From: Leisingera sp. ANG59 | GTDB taxonomy: Bacteria; Pseudomonadota; Alphaproteobacteria; Rhodobacterales; Rhodobacteraceae | NCBI RefSeq assembly: GCF_013317235.1 | Contig: NZ_WLCM01000025.1 | Location: forward strand, 397 to 60,084 | Direction of reading: 5' to 3' | Length of the DNA stretch: 59,688 nt | Shown: in pieces, positions 44,769-54,007 of the stretch | Layout: every line of letters starts with the position of its first letter | Position numbering within the stretch: position 1 is the first letter of the stretch | Translations under genes and position numbers: made by a program | The notes under the pieces: model-generated | Databases searched by the model: none | Seen by the model: the letters and a program-made list of their open reading frames with translations, nothing else | Told to the model about the DNA's origin: nothing

Positions 44769-45926
44769 ATGACACCGAAGCCTAAGAAATCCGTGGCCCT
44801 GTCTGGGGTCGAGGCTGGAAACACCGCGCTTTGCACCGTTGGGCGCAGCGGTAATGACCTGCATTACCGCGGCTATGACATCCTGGATATTGCCGAGACC
44901 TGCACCTTCGAGGAAATCGCCCATCTGCTGGTGCATGGCGACCTGCCCGATGCGGCGCAGCTTGCCGCTTACCAGGCGAAGCTTGCCCGCTTGCGGGGCT
45001 TGCCCGCCACGGTGCGGCAGGCGTTGGAGCTTCTGCCCGCCGCAACGCACCCGATGGATGTGATGCGCACCGGCGTCTCGGCGCTTGGCTGCACCTTGCC
45101 CGAGGCGCATGACCACAACCCTGCCGGGGCGCGAGACAACGTAGACCGGTTGATGGCCTCGCTCGGCTCGATGCTGCTGTACTGGCACCACTTCGCCCAA
45201 AACGGCCGGCGCATTGACGTGGAAGGCGACGAGACCTCGATCGCTGAACATTTCCTGCGCTTGCTGCATGGGCGTGCGCCCTCCGCGGCACATGCGCGGG
45301 CGATGCAAACCTCGCTGATCCTCTATGCCGAGCACGAGTTCAATGCCTCGACTTTCGTGGCTCGCTCCATCGCTTCAACAGGCGCGGACATGCACTCCTC
45401 GATTACCGGAGCGATTGGCGCTTTGCGCGGGCCTAAACACGGCGGTGCGAACGAAGCCGCCTTTGACATCCAATCCCGCTATACCGGACCGGAAGACGCG
45501 GGCGAGGATATCCGCAAACGGGTGCAGGAGAAAGAGATCGTGATCGGCTTCGGCCACCCGGTATATACCGTTGCTGATCCACGCAACGTGGTTATCAAGC
45601 GGGTGGCACAGCAGCTGGCGCAAGACGCGGGCGACACGCGCTTGTTTGATATTGCCGCCCGGATCGAAACCGTCATGGCCGAAGAACGCCGGATGTTCCC
45701 CAATCTCGACTGGTTCAGCGCCGTGTCCTATCATCTGATGGGGGTGCCGACAGCCATGTTCACGCCGCTCTTCGTTATCTCGCGGACCTCGGGCTGGGGC
45801 GCGCATGTGATCGAACAGCGGACGGATGGCAAGATCGTCCGCCCCTCGGCGCAATATACCGGGCCTGAAAACCGCAGCTTTGTGCCGCTGACGGAACGCG
45901 GCCGCAGGTCCATCCGTGTCGCCTGA
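44769..45926 (+). CDS. prpC: 2-Methylcitrate synthase
   Basis: A 385-residue citrate-synthase-family enzyme that condenses propionyl-CoA with oxaloacetate. Catalytic motifs are [10 protein letters not shown] (His) and [14 protein letters not shown] (His). [28 protein letters not shown] is the methylcitrate-synthase N-terminus. The downstream prpB and upstream prpD make the methylcitrate role secure. The ATG at 44769 follows GGGAGG; the frame opening at 44754 overlaps prpD. Confidence 0.95.
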   Translation: MTPKPKKSVALSGVEAGNTALCTVGRSGNDLHYRGYDILDIAETCTFEEIAHLLVHGDLPDAAQLAAYQAKLARLRGLPATVRQALELLPAATHPMDVMRTGVSALGCTLPEAHDHNPAGARDNVDRLMASLGSMLLYWHHFAQNGRRIDVEGDETSIAEHFLRLLHGRAPSAAHARAMQTSLILYAEHEFNASTFVARSIASTGADMHSSITGAIGALRGPKHGGANEAAFDIQSRYTGPEDAGEDIRKRVQEKEIVIGFGHPVYTVADPRNVVIKRVAQQLAQDAGDTRLFDIAARIETVMAEERRMFPNLDWFSAVSYHLMGVPTAMFTPLFVISRTSGWGAHVIEQRTDGKIVRPSAQYTGPENRSFVPLTERGRRSIRVA

Positions 45927-45936
45927 GGAGACGCCA

Positions 45937-46851
45937 ATGCCCTATCTTATTGCTGCCGATCACCCTTCGGCCCCCGCCGGTGCGCGGCTTCGCGCTCAGC
46001 TCGACAGCCCCGGCATCCTGCGCCTGCCCGGTGCCCATAATGGTATGGCCGCCCTGCAGGCTAAGGCGGCGGGGTTCGAGGCGCTATACCTCTCGGGCGC
46101 GGCCATGACCGCCTCAATGGGTCTGCCGGACCTTGGGATCATTACCGTTGATGAAGTTGCCTTTTTTATTCGCCAGATTGCCCGGGCCTCGGGCCTGCCA
46201 CTGCTGGTCGATGGTGACACGGGGTATGGCGAGGCGCTGAACGTCATGCATATGGTCCGCACGTTTGAAGAGACCGGGGCGGCGGCTGTGCATCTGGAAG
46301 ACCAGCTGCTACCCAAGAAATGCGGACATCTGAACGACAAGAAGCTGGCCAGCCCCGCCGACATGGCCGCCAAGGTCGCGGCGGCGGCCAAGGCGCGGCG
46401 CGACCTGGTCATCATAGCCCGCACTGATGCAGCGGCCTCAGAAGGGGTCGAGGGCACAGTTGCACGGGCAAAGCTCTATGCCGAGGCGGGTGCGGACGCG
46501 ATCTTTCCCGAAGCACTGAGCAGTATAGAGATGTTCCGCGAGGTCCGTGCGGCGCTACCGGGCGTGAAGCTGCTGGCGAACATGACAGAGTTTGGCCAAA
46601 CGCCTTCTCTCACTGCACAAGAATTCGAGGACTTGGGCTATGACATGGTGATCTGGCCTGTCTCCTCGTTGCGCGTTGCCAACCGTGCGCAAGAAGAGCT
46701 TTACACAGCGCTTGCACGCGACGGTGCGACCAAGTCGATGCTGAACCGCATGCAAACCCGCAAAGAGCTGTACGGCACAATCGGCCTTGGGGAGTTCGAG
46801 GCTTTGGACCAGAGCATCGCCGCGTCGGTGGCGCCGGATTGGAGGATGTAG
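45937..46851 (+). CDS. prpB: 2-Methylisocitrate lyase
   Basis: A 304-residue isocitrate-lyase-superfamily TIM barrel that splits 2-methylisocitrate into pyruvate and succinate. Motifs are GAAMTASMGLPDLGIIT, LLVDGDTGYGEALNVM (Mg ligand Asp), VHLEDQLLPKKCGHLNDKKL (catalytic Cys loop, KKCGHL), and IIARTDAAASEGVEG. It closes the methylcitrate cycle operon. ATG at 45937 is preceded by GAGGAG. A LysR gene follows 69 bp later. Confidence 0.95.
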   Translation: MPYLIAADHPSAPAGARLRAQLDSPGILRLPGAHNGMAALQAKAAGFEALYLSGAAMTASMGLPDLGIITVDEVAFFIRQIARASGLPLLVDGDTGYGEALNVMHMVRTFEETGAAAVHLEDQLLPKKCGHLNDKKLASPADMAAKVAAAAKARRDLVIIARTDAAASEGVEGTVARAKLYAEAGADAIFPEALSSIEMFREVRAALPGVKLLANMTEFGQTPSLTAQEFEDLGYDMVIWPVSSLRVANRAQEELYTALARDGATKSMLNRMQTRKELYGTIGLGEFEALDQSIAASVAPDWRM

Positions 46852-46920
46852 CTGCCGCGCTGGTTGATCAAGACATGAAACCTGCGTACCTCAACGCTAC
46901 TTGACGAGGAGGCACGCTTA

Positions 46921-47793
46921 ATGATCGATATCCAGCCTTTGGCCATCCTGCGCGAAATTGAGCGGACCGGAAGCCTGACACTAGCCGCGGACAAATTGTG
47001 CCTTAGTCAATCGGCGGTCAGCCATGCGATCCGCCGTTTCGAAGAGCGCTACGAGGTGAAACTCTGGGAGCGCGAGGGCCGTAAACTGCGTCTGACCCCT
47101 GCGGGCGACTACCTTTTGGGGCTGGCGATGCGGGTGTTGCCGCAGCTTGAACATGGCGCCGGGGTGCTTGAAGATTATGCGCGCGGGCGGCGAGGCGTGA
47201 TCCGGGTGGGGATGGAATGCCACCCCTGTCAGGACTGGCTGATGCGGGTAGTGGACCCGTTTCTGGCAGAATGGCCCGATGTCGAACTGGATGTGACCTC
47301 AGCCTTCCAGTTCGGCGGGCTGGCTGCGCTTCTGGGGCACGAGATCGACATTCTGGTTACCCCCGATCCGGTCGACCGTCCCGGGCTCGAATACAAGCCT
47401 GTTTTCGATTACGAACTGGTTCTGGCCGTCGCCGAGACCCATCCCCTGGCGCAAAAGCAACGCATCGAGCCTGGGGATCTTACAGGTGAGACCCTGATCA
47501 CTTACCCCGTCGCCAACGAGCGGCTGGACATCTACACTCGCTTCCTCGTCCCCGCCCATGCCCTGCCGCGCCGCCACCGAAAGGTGGAGACGACGGATCT
47601 GATGCTGCGTCTGGTTGCCTCGGGACGTGCGGTCAGCGCCACTCCCGACTGGCTGCTTCGCGAGGCCAAAGGCGTGGCAGGTGTGCGCTTGGGAAACGGG
47701 ATCGCCAAGTCCATTCACCTCGGTCAACGCACAGGGCCGGCGGCCAGTTACATAGACGGCTTCATGCGTTTGGCTGAAACCGTTCAGGTCTGA
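46921..47793 (+). CDS. metR: LysR-family regulator MetR
   Basis: A 290-residue LysR-type regulator of methionine biosynthesis. Beyond the helix-turn-helix (REIERTGSLTLAADKLCLSQSAVSHAIRRFEERY), the effector domain matches E. coli MetR at several places: GMECHPCQDWLMRVV, VFDYELVLAVAETHPLA and LITYPVANERLDIYTRFLVPA. MetR senses homocysteine, and the adjacent genes make methionine from it. GAGGAGG precedes the ATG. It probably controls mesX-mesD through sites at 47888-47929. Confidence 0.88.
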   Translation: MIDIQPLAILREIERTGSLTLAADKLCLSQSAVSHAIRRFEERYEVKLWEREGRKLRLTPAGDYLLGLAMRVLPQLEHGAGVLEDYARGRRGVIRVGMECHPCQDWLMRVVDPFLAEWPDVELDVTSAFQFGGLAALLGHEIDILVTPDPVDRPGLEYKPVFDYELVLAVAETHPLAQKQRIEPGDLTGETLITYPVANERLDIYTRFLVPAHALPRRHRKVETTDLMLRLVASGRAVSATPDWLLREAKGVAGVRLGNGIAKSIHLGQRTGPAASYIDGFMRLAETVQV

Positions 47794-48093
47794 ACGGCCC
47801 ACCTCACATTGTAGGTGCCCCTCTGATAGCGCGTATGCGGCAGAGATGCGGTGCAAGACGCCTGTTTTATGGTGCCCGCACAGGTGGCATGACACTCTGT
47901 CATGAACTCCTTGAAAAATGTCATTTTTCTTCATGCCTGAGCTTCGGCATACAGCGCTCATGCCTCTCAGGGAGCGAGTGACTACAGCAGTTGCCTGAGA
48001 AATTGAAACCCGCAATCAGGGCGTCTGATCGGAGTGCCCGGCCGCTATCACTGTTTGAAGTTCCATTTCAGATTTTCAGGATCCCCGAACACG
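47794..48093 (+). promoter_or_regulatory. metR-mesX intergenic control region
   Basis: A 300-bp non-coding stretch. It contains the palindrome CATGACA-CTC-TGTCATG (47888-47904) and then GAAAAATG-T-CATTTTTC (47913-47929), both perfect. A potential leader structure follows, with GAGC/GCTC (47939-47959) and CTCAGG/CCTGAG (47966-47999). The two palindromes are candidate MetR sites. The leader does not match any SAM or SAH riboswitch consensus I know. Confidence 0.5.
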
Positions 48094-49074
48094 ATGACCG
48101 AAGACTTCAGCTTCACGATCAAATGCCTTCGTTTCGACGAAAACTATAAGCCCACAGACGGCACGCGGCTGACCACCAATTTCGCCAATCTGGCTCGCGG
48201 AGAAAGCCGTCAAAAGAACCTGCGAAACGCATTGCGGATGATCGACAATCGCTGCAATGATTTGGCGCAATGGGACAATCCCAAGCGAGATCGCTACTCT
48301 GTCGAGCTCGATATCATTTCCGTCGAGATGGATGTAGAAGGCCGAGGCGAGACCTTCCCTGCGATCGAAGTTCTGAAGACGGCGATCCTTGATCGAAAAA
48401 CCGGCAAGCGGATCGATGGCATCGTTGGGAACAACTTTTCCTCGTATATACGCGACTATGATTTCAGCGTTGTTCTTCCAGGGCACAACAAAGATCGTGC
48501 TAGTTTCAGCATTCCTGGCGACTTCGGCGACCTGCATGGAAAGCTTTTCAAATGCTTCGTGAATTCGGAGGCTTACAAGGGTCATTTCCAGAAACTGCCA
48601 GTGATCTGCCTCAGCGTTGCGGATAACAAGACCTATCACCGGACCGCCAACGCGCATCCCGTACTGGGCACGGAATATGAGCCGAATGAAAGCTCCTTGA
48701 CCGAGCAGTACTTCCGGAAAATGGGGATGGACGTCCGCTATTTCATGCCGCCAGAGTGTGCAGCCCCTCTGGCATTCTACTTTTTCGGTGATCTGCTCAA
48801 CGATTACACGAATCTCGAACTGATCGGGACAATCAGCACGATGGAGACCTTCCAGCGGATTTACCGGCCTGAGATTTACAACGCGAACTCCGCTGCCGGC
48901 CAGTGTTTCAAACCGAGTTTGAAGCATCAGGACCACTCGCTCACCCGGATTGTCTATGACCGCCATGAACGCAGCCAGCTTGCTTTCGTGCAGGGCAAAT
49001 TTGCCGAGGAGCACTTCATCGAACCCTATCGCGCCATTCTTGACGAATGGTCCGCCCAATACGCCGCTCAATGA
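48094..49074 (+). CDS. mesX: MesX (DUF1852), accessory to MesD methionine synthase
   Basis: A 326-residue protein of the DUF1852 family. Published genetics on folate-independent methionine synthases, as I recall it, shows that MesD needs this partner, named MesX, plus oxygen. No catalytic motif is obvious. Conserved-looking segments are NFANLARGESRQKNLRNALRMIDNR, GIVGNNFSSYIRDYDFSVVL and STMETFQRIYRPEIYNANS. The ATG at 48094 is preferred over the frame start at 48034. mesD follows 41 bp later. Confidence 0.88.
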   Translation: MTEDFSFTIKCLRFDENYKPTDGTRLTTNFANLARGESRQKNLRNALRMIDNRCNDLAQWDNPKRDRYSVELDIISVEMDVEGRGETFPAIEVLKTAILDRKTGKRIDGIVGNNFSSYIRDYDFSVVLPGHNKDRASFSIPGDFGDLHGKLFKCFVNSEAYKGHFQKLPVICLSVADNKTYHRTANAHPVLGTEYEPNESSLTEQYFRKMGMDVRYFMPPECAAPLAFYFFGDLLNDYTNLELIGTISTMETFQRIYRPEIYNANSAAGQCFKPSLKHQDHSLTRIVYDRHERSQLAFVQGKFAEEHFIEPYRAILDEWSAQYAAQ

Positions 49075-49115
49075 GCTCTCTCAGCGACCAGAAAGTCCCA
49101 CGAGGTTCTTTTAAT

Positions 49116-50144
49116 ATGACGAAACTTCTCCCCACCTCGACTGCCGGCAGTCTTCCGAAACCCTTCTGGCTGTCAGAGCCGGAAAGACTATGGTCCCCCT
49201 GGAAACTGGAGGGGGAGGCGCGTGTCGAGGGCAAACAGGATGCGCTGCGCGTCACGCTCGCCGAGCAACAGCTCGCAGGCATCGATATTGTCAGCGACGG
49301 CGAGCAGACCCGCCAGCATTTTGTCACCACCTTTATCGAGCATTTGACCGGTGTCGACTTCGAGAAACGTGAAACCGTCAAGATTCGCGATCGCTATGAT
49401 GCCAGCGTGCCGACCGTGGTTGGCGCCGTGTCCCGCGAAAAGCCGGTGTTTGTCGATGACGCAAAATTCTTGCGCCAGCAAACCAAAGCGCCGATCAAAT
49501 GGGCCCTTCCGGGACCAATGACGATGATCGACACGCTCTATGATAGCCATTACAGGAGCCGCGAAAAACTTGCCTGGGAATTCGCCACCATCCTCAATCA
49601 GGAAGCCAGGGAACTGGAGGCGGCCGGTATCGATATCATCCAATTTGACGAGCCTGCGTTCAATGTGTTCTTCGACGAGGTGAACGACTGGGGCATCGCC
49701 ACCTTGGAAAGGGCAATCGAAGGGCTCAAATGCGAAACGGCTGTCCATATCTGCTACGGCTATGGCATCAAGGCTAATACAGACTGGAAAAAAACGCTGG
49801 GCTCCGAATGGCGGCAGTACGAAGAGACTTTCCCGAAACTTCAGTCGTCCAGTATCGACCTGGTTTCGCTGGAGTGCCACAACTCCAACGTTCCGATTGA
49901 CCTCATCGAACTCATTCGCGGCAAGAAGGTGATGGTCGGGGCCATTGATGTGGCAAATAATGCCATTGAAAAGCCTGAAGACGTCGCTGAAACCCTGCGC
50001 AAAGCGCTTCAGTTCGTAGACGCAGACAAGCTCTACCCCTGCACCAATTGCGGCATGGCACCGCTGTCGCGCACCGTCGCCAGAGGTAAGCTCAACGCTT
50101 TGAGCGCAGGTGCAGATATCATCCGCAAAGAACTAGCGGCTTAA
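49116..50144 (+). CDS. mesD: MesD, core MetE-type folate-independent methionine synthase
   Basis: A 342-residue catalytic-domain-only MetE homologue that makes methionine from homocysteine with a methyl donor other than methyl-tetrahydrofolate. Zinc ligands are visible as VHICYG (His and Cys), SLECHNSN (Glu) and YPCTNCGMAPL (Cys). The substrate segment is FDEPAFNVFF. The N-terminal half of normal MetE (about 750 residues) is absent. Linkage to DUF1852 assigns it to the MesD group. ATG at 49116, preceded by CGAGGTTCTT. Confidence 0.9.
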   Translation: MTKLLPTSTAGSLPKPFWLSEPERLWSPWKLEGEARVEGKQDALRVTLAEQQLAGIDIVSDGEQTRQHFVTTFIEHLTGVDFEKRETVKIRDRYDASVPTVVGAVSREKPVFVDDAKFLRQQTKAPIKWALPGPMTMIDTLYDSHYRSREKLAWEFATILNQEARELEAAGIDIIQFDEPAFNVFFDEVNDWGIATLERAIEGLKCETAVHICYGYGIKANTDWKKTLGSEWRQYEETFPKLQSSSIDLVSLECHNSNVPIDLIELIRGKKVMVGAIDVANNAIEKPEDVAETLRKALQFVDADKLYPCTNCGMAPLSRTVARGKLNALSAGADIIRKELAA

Positions 50145-50280
50145 AAAACTGCTCCTGACCACTTTCCGGTTTGCGGGGATGTGATCCCGGCAAGCCGGCC
50201 CATTGGCCTTTCGCGCCAGTTTACTGAAACGGAAATGGCTGGCAGGCGCCTGCATCATGCAATGACGGGAGAAGGTCACC

Positions 50281-50784
50281 GTGTCTGACACGACCACTGT
50301 GAACATCATTGACCCGCGCGAGCTTCGCGATTGCTGCGGCAGTTTCGCCTCTGGCGTGACGGTCATCACCACCCGCACTCCGGAAGGCGATCACGGCATG
50401 ACAGTCAGTGCTTTCATGTCGGTCTCGCTGGATCCACCGTTAATCACCGTCGCACTTGACCGCCGATCAAAGATGCTGGCCAAGGTCCGGAAATCATGCC
50501 GTTTTGCAGTGAATGTACTGTCGCAAAAGATGCGCCCGCATGCGATGCATTTTGCAGGGCACCCGGACGAGACACTGACGGATCTGTTTCTGGAGCGTCA
50601 CGGCCTGCCTGTCTTGCTCGGCGCCGCGGCCGTCATGGTGGCCGATGTTGTGCAACAGGTCGAGGCGGGGGATCATGTCCTTTTCCTGGGCCGTGTCCGT
50701 CATCTTGGCCGAGATCCGGCAGCCGCTCCACTTCTGTTCCACGCAGGACAATTCGGCAGCCTTGCCACCGATCCGGCCGGTTGA
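50281..50784 (+). CDS. Flavin reductase-domain protein
   Basis: A 167-residue FMN-binding flavin reductase (HpaC/RutF type). Clear features are LRDCCGSFASGVTVITTRTPEGDHGMTVSAFMSVSLDPPLI, SCRFAVNVLS and the GDHVLFLGRV motif. The protein could supply reduced flavin for the oxygen-dependent MesX/MesD reaction. It lies 136 bp downstream on the same strand. The start is GTG at 50281, with GGGAGAAGG upstream. The functional link is inferred. Confidence 0.87.
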   Translation: MSDTTTVNIIDPRELRDCCGSFASGVTVITTRTPEGDHGMTVSAFMSVSLDPPLITVALDRRSKMLAKVRKSCRFAVNVLSQKMRPHAMHFAGHPDETLTDLFLERHGLPVLLGAAAVMVADVVQQVEAGDHVLFLGRVRHLGRDPAAAPLLFHAGQFGSLATDPAG

Positions 50785-51114
50785 GCCTTGCTGAACGTGA
50801 TAGATCCATACCTGCTTGGGCACAAACTGCGGCTCTTTCGAAGTGCCGCTTTCGGGCACGAGACAGGCTTCAAACCATCCATCCCAATCATCTTTTGACG
50901 CTCTCGGCGACCTGACTGAAAGGCAGTTTCACCGCAGTTTCGAACATTTGCACGGGTCATGTCCCACGGAGAGGTGTAACTCCGGGTAGCGCCCTTGATG
51001 GCGTCCGCGCCCACCACGAGGCGCTGTAGGACGGCATCAAGGGTGCGGTGGTCATCGGTGAATTTTCGGTAGGGTCGGGTTGCGAAAGCCAACCTGAACC
51101 GAAGGAAGACCCCG
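50785..51114. other. Spacer including the left part of an IS256 element
   Basis: About 330 bp before the transposase gene. The last 150 bp are probably the non-coding left end of the IS256-family element, with GTGTAACTCCGGGTAGCGCCC near 50975 as a possible terminal repeat. The first part shows no recognisable content. Confidence 0.4.
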
Positions 51115-51930
51115 ATGACCAAACCTATGATGGACCTGAGAGAGCTTGTCGAGAAGAGCGCAGATGCCGATCTTCTTCGAGATATGATCGGTTTCGCCGC
51201 CGAAAGGCTGATGGAACTGGAGGTCGGCGCAAAAACCGGCGCCGGCTATCACCAGAAGACCCCGGAGCGAAAGGCGCAGAGAAACGGCTACCGCGAACGC
51301 GACTGGCAAACGCGGGCCGGGAACGTGGAGCTGCGGATTCCGAAGCTGCGCACCGGCAGCTATTTTCCTTCTTTCCTGGAGCCGCGGCGGGCGGCTGAGA
51401 AGGCGCTGAGCGCGGTTATTCAAGAAGCTTATGTCCACGGCGTCTCAACCCGTTCCATGGACGATCTCGTGCAGGCGATGGGCGGTACCGGCATCTCGAA
51501 AAGCCAGGTTAGCCGCCTGTGCGAGGAGATCGACGAGCGGGTCGACGCCTTCCTCACCCGTCCGATCGACGGTGAATGGCCCTACCTGTGGATTGATGCG
51601 ACCTATCTCAAGGTTCGCCAGGGCGGTCGTATCGTCTCCGTTGCCGTCACCATCGCCGTCGGTGTCAATACGGACGGTCGCCGAGAGGTGCTGGGCATGT
51701 CCATCGGCCCGTCCGAGGCCGAAACCTTCTGGACGGAATTCCTGCGCGATCTGGTGCGGCGCGGGCTGTGTGGTGTGAAGCTGGTCATCAGCGATGCGCA
51801 TGAAGGCATCAAGGCCTCAGTCGCACGCGTGCTGAACACGACCTGGCAGCGTTGTCGGGTGCATTACCTCCACGCCAGGACCGATGCTTTCGACCTCTGG
51901 AATACCTATGCGACTGAAATAGCCGCCTGA
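51115..51930 (+). pseudogene. IS256-family (Mutator) transposase, 3'-truncated
   Basis: The first 255 or so codons of an IS256-type transposase (normally about 400). Recognisable parts are KTGAGYHQKTPERKAQRNGYRERDW, ELRIPKLRTGSYFPSFLEPRR, the catalytic-domain start YLWIDATYLKVRQGG, and SDAHEGIKASVARVLNTTWQRCRVHYLH. After this homology stops and the frame ends in 18 unrelated residues. The next sequence is an IS5-type fragment, so the element was cut by a later insertion or deletion. Confidence 0.88.
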
Positions 51931-51971
51931 TTGACAAGGGTCCCACAACTTTTCAATCATCCGAAAATAAG

Positions 51972-52193
51972 TTGGCAATCCCAGACAAAGGGTTACGCGC
52001 TTGCATCCCCGGCCGAAAGCAGCACAAGATCCCGGTCAAATATGACAAGCACCTGTACAAGAAGCGGAATCGCATCGAGATCATGTTCGGCAGGCTCAAG
52101 AACTGGAGGCGCGTGGCAACCCGCTATGACCGCTGTCCGAAAGTCTTCCTCTCAGCCATCGCCCTCGCAGCAACCGTCATCTACTGGTTATGA
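51972..52193 (+). pseudogene. IS5-family transposase C-terminal fragment
   Basis: About 73 codons of an IS5-type DDE transposase end. CIPGRKQHKIPVKYDKHLYKKRNRIEIMFGRLKNWRRVATRYDR contains the YDKxxYKxRxxIExxFGRLK motif and the catalytic Glu. It ends at the TGA at 52191-52193. The 5' two-thirds are missing. It abuts the truncated IS256 element upstream and the cyclase gene's 3' end downstream. Confidence 0.85.
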
Positions 52194-52202
52194 TTCCTGA
52201 TC

Positions 52203-53093
52203 CTAGGCCGGCATCCACATTACAACTTCGATGTCTCCGCGGCGCCCCCGGATCTTGACCGGCTTCGTCACATCCGGCCGGGGCAGGTCTGACGCCGTCC
52301 GGCCTGCACGCGACAGCAGGCGGGACGACGCGGTGATCGCCGCCCCATGCGCTTTTCCGACCTCCATGAGGCGGCTGGCCACATTCACGCAATCGCCGGA
52401 GGCCGAAATCTGCTGCTGCCGTTCATGACCCAGCCGCGACAGGATGATTGGGCCGCAATGCACCCCCACCCGCATTCCCTTCAGGCTTGCGCATTCCGGC
52501 GAATCCGCAATCCAGGACCGGATACGGCTTGCCAGACCGAAGCTTGCCCGCAGCGCCTGCTCCGCATCCTCCGCCCCCGGGTCCGGAATGCCAAAGCCGA
52601 TCATGGCGCCGTCGCCCATGAAATCCAGCACAACGCCGCCCAGCCGGTCGGCTTCCTCCACGACAAGCTGGTGAAATGCCTTCAGCAAGTCGCGGGTCGC
52701 GGCCGGCCCGAGGCGCTCGGACGTGCCGGTAAACCCGCCCAGATCGACGAACAGGATCGCGGCGTCCTGCGCGCGCGGCGATTTGAGAAAACCCGGATCA
52801 TCCGCAATCCGGCGGGACAGAGCCGGAGCGTGAAACAGGCCCAGGGCCTGCCGGGCCATCACCTGCAGCTTGGCCTGCCTCCGGTCGAACATCTGGCGCA
52901 CCAGCATCAGGCACAAAACCGGCGGCACCGCACCGGCGAGCGGCAGCGCCAGGCTGAACCAGTAGCCATTACCGAAGAGGAGCGCGGCCGCAGCAGCCCA
53001 CCCCGCCAGCAGGCTCAGGAAAACCGTGCTCCCCACCGCCAGCGGCAGCAGTGATACCGCCAGAACGCCGCAGGCCGCAAGAGCCAGCGTCAC
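52203..53093 (-). CDS. Class III nucleotidyl cyclase domain with membrane helices
   Basis: A 296-residue protein with about three transmembrane helices (residues 1-65) and a class III adenylate/guanylate cyclase domain. The first metal Asp is in ILFVDLGGFTGTSERLG and the second in LDFMGDGAMIGFG; the dimer-contact Asn and Arg are in GDCVNVASRLM. The position that usually holds the adenine-contacting Lys before FMGD is Asp, so nucleotide preference is uncertain. The start is GTG at 53093, overlapping the stop of the CHASE2 gene. Upstream in this frame the expected bridging residues (RRLDATVTLALAA) continue, so the two may be one frameshifted gene. Confidence 0.87.
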   Translation of the reverse strand: MTLALAACGVLAVSLLPLAVGSTVFLSLLAGWAAAAALLFGNGYWFSLALPLAGAVPPVLCLMLVRQMFDRRQAKLQVMARQALGLFHAPALSRRIADDPGFLKSPRAQDAAILFVDLGGFTGTSERLGPAATRDLLKAFHQLVVEEADRLGGVVLDFMGDGAMIGFGIPDPGAEDAEQALRASFGLASRIRSWIADSPECASLKGMRVGVHCGPIILSRLGHERQQQISASGDCVNVASRLMEVGKAHGAAITASSRLLSRAGRTASDLPRPDVTKPVKIRGRRGDIEVVMWMPA

Positions 53094-54007
53094 CGTCGCA
53101 TCCAGCCGCCGCGCACCAGTTGAGAGCCGTGCAGCAAATTGGCAATGCCGGTCGCCAGAATCTCGACGCCCGGCATGACTTGGTCAAAGGGCACGCTGAA
53201 ACGGTCGCCGACCGCCGTTGCCGTCGCCCCCAGCAGCACCAGCTGCCCGTCCAGGCCGGCCTCCGCCCCGTCCAGCAGCGACTGCGCGCTGATTGTCCTG
53301 ACGGTGCCGCGCGCCCCGTAGTAGCGCAGCGGCAAGTGCCAGGCGATGTCCATCGGCCGCACCTCGCCCGCCACCCGCGCGCCTCCCGGCACCAGCGGCA
53401 CGGCATCGCCGAGGTACAGCGAAACCGCCTGCAGGACAAAGGACGGGGCAAGGCCTTCACTTGTTTCGAACACCAATGGCAGGTGCCGCGGTGTGCCGCC
53501 TGCATCGGCCGCGATATTGGCAAGCCCCACCGAGGCGGCGGCGGCAAACTCCGGCCGCGGCCTGATTTCACCGGAGGTCTTCGGCACCGCCGGCCGGCCG
53601 GCTTCGTCCGGGCCGAACAGCCCGGCTGACGCGATCACCGCCGGAAGGCTCTCCAATGCCCGCGCCAGCTCGCCGTCAGCTTCGGTCCCGTCGGCCAGCA
53701 GCAGGTCCAGCGCCACCACCCTGGCGCCGCCCGCTGCAATCGCGCGGACCAGCTCCGCCAGCGCCCTGCGGCTGACCGGGTATCCGCCGGCCGCCGCCAC
53801 GGTGGCATCATCCAGCGCAACAACCATCACGTCCCGGGGCGCGGGACGCGGCCCGGCGATCAGCAGCCGCCAGTCGGCGAACACCGCCTCGGCCCGGTCC
53901 AGGGCGCTGGCGCGCCCCGCGATATGGTGAACCCCCAGCAGCCCGGCCCAGGCCCAGGCCGCGATCACCGCCGCCGCTGCAGCCCAAAGCGGCAGCCGCG
54001 ACTTCAT
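53090..54007 (-). CDS. CHASE2-domain membrane sensor
   Basis: A 305-residue extracytoplasmic sensor. It has an N-terminal signal anchor (LWAAAAAVIAAWAWAGLLG) and a CHASE2 domain: VMVVALDDATVAAAGGYPVSRRALAELVRAI, ARVVALDLLLADGTEADGELARAL, LPLRYYGARGTVRTISAQSLL and MPGVEILATGIANLLHGS. CHASE2 is normally fused to cyclase or kinase output domains. Here it ends with GGWMRR and a TGA that overlaps the cyclase start (GTGA). A single missing base near 53106-53114 would fuse both. Its ATG overlaps the fecR-like stop. Confidence 0.87.
   Translation of the reverse strand: MKSRLPLWAAAAAVIAAWAWAGLLGVHHIAGRASALDRAEAVFADWRLLIAGPRPAPRDVMVVALDDATVAAAGGYPVSRRALAELVRAIAAGGARVVALDLLLADGTEADGELARALESLPAVIASAGLFGPDEAGRPAVPKTSGEIRPRPEFAAAASVGLANIAADAGGTPRHLPLVFETSEGLAPSFVLQAVSLYLGDAVPLVPGGARVAGEVRPMDIAWHLPLRYYGARGTVRTISAQSLLDGAEAGLDGQLVLLGATATAVGDRFSVPFDQVMPGVEILATGIANLLHGSQLVRGGWMRR

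Noticed and set aside
47794-48093. SAM-II, SAM/SAH or SAH riboswitch in the mesX leader
   Set aside because: I looked for the conserved cores of these classes and did not find them; only unassigned stems remain.
52203-53093. Guanylate rather than adenylate cyclase based on the Lys-to-Asp change
   Set aside because: The residue before FMGD is variable in CHASE2-type bacterial cyclases, and the adjacent CRP and its TGTGA site favour cAMP; the sequence alone cannot decide.
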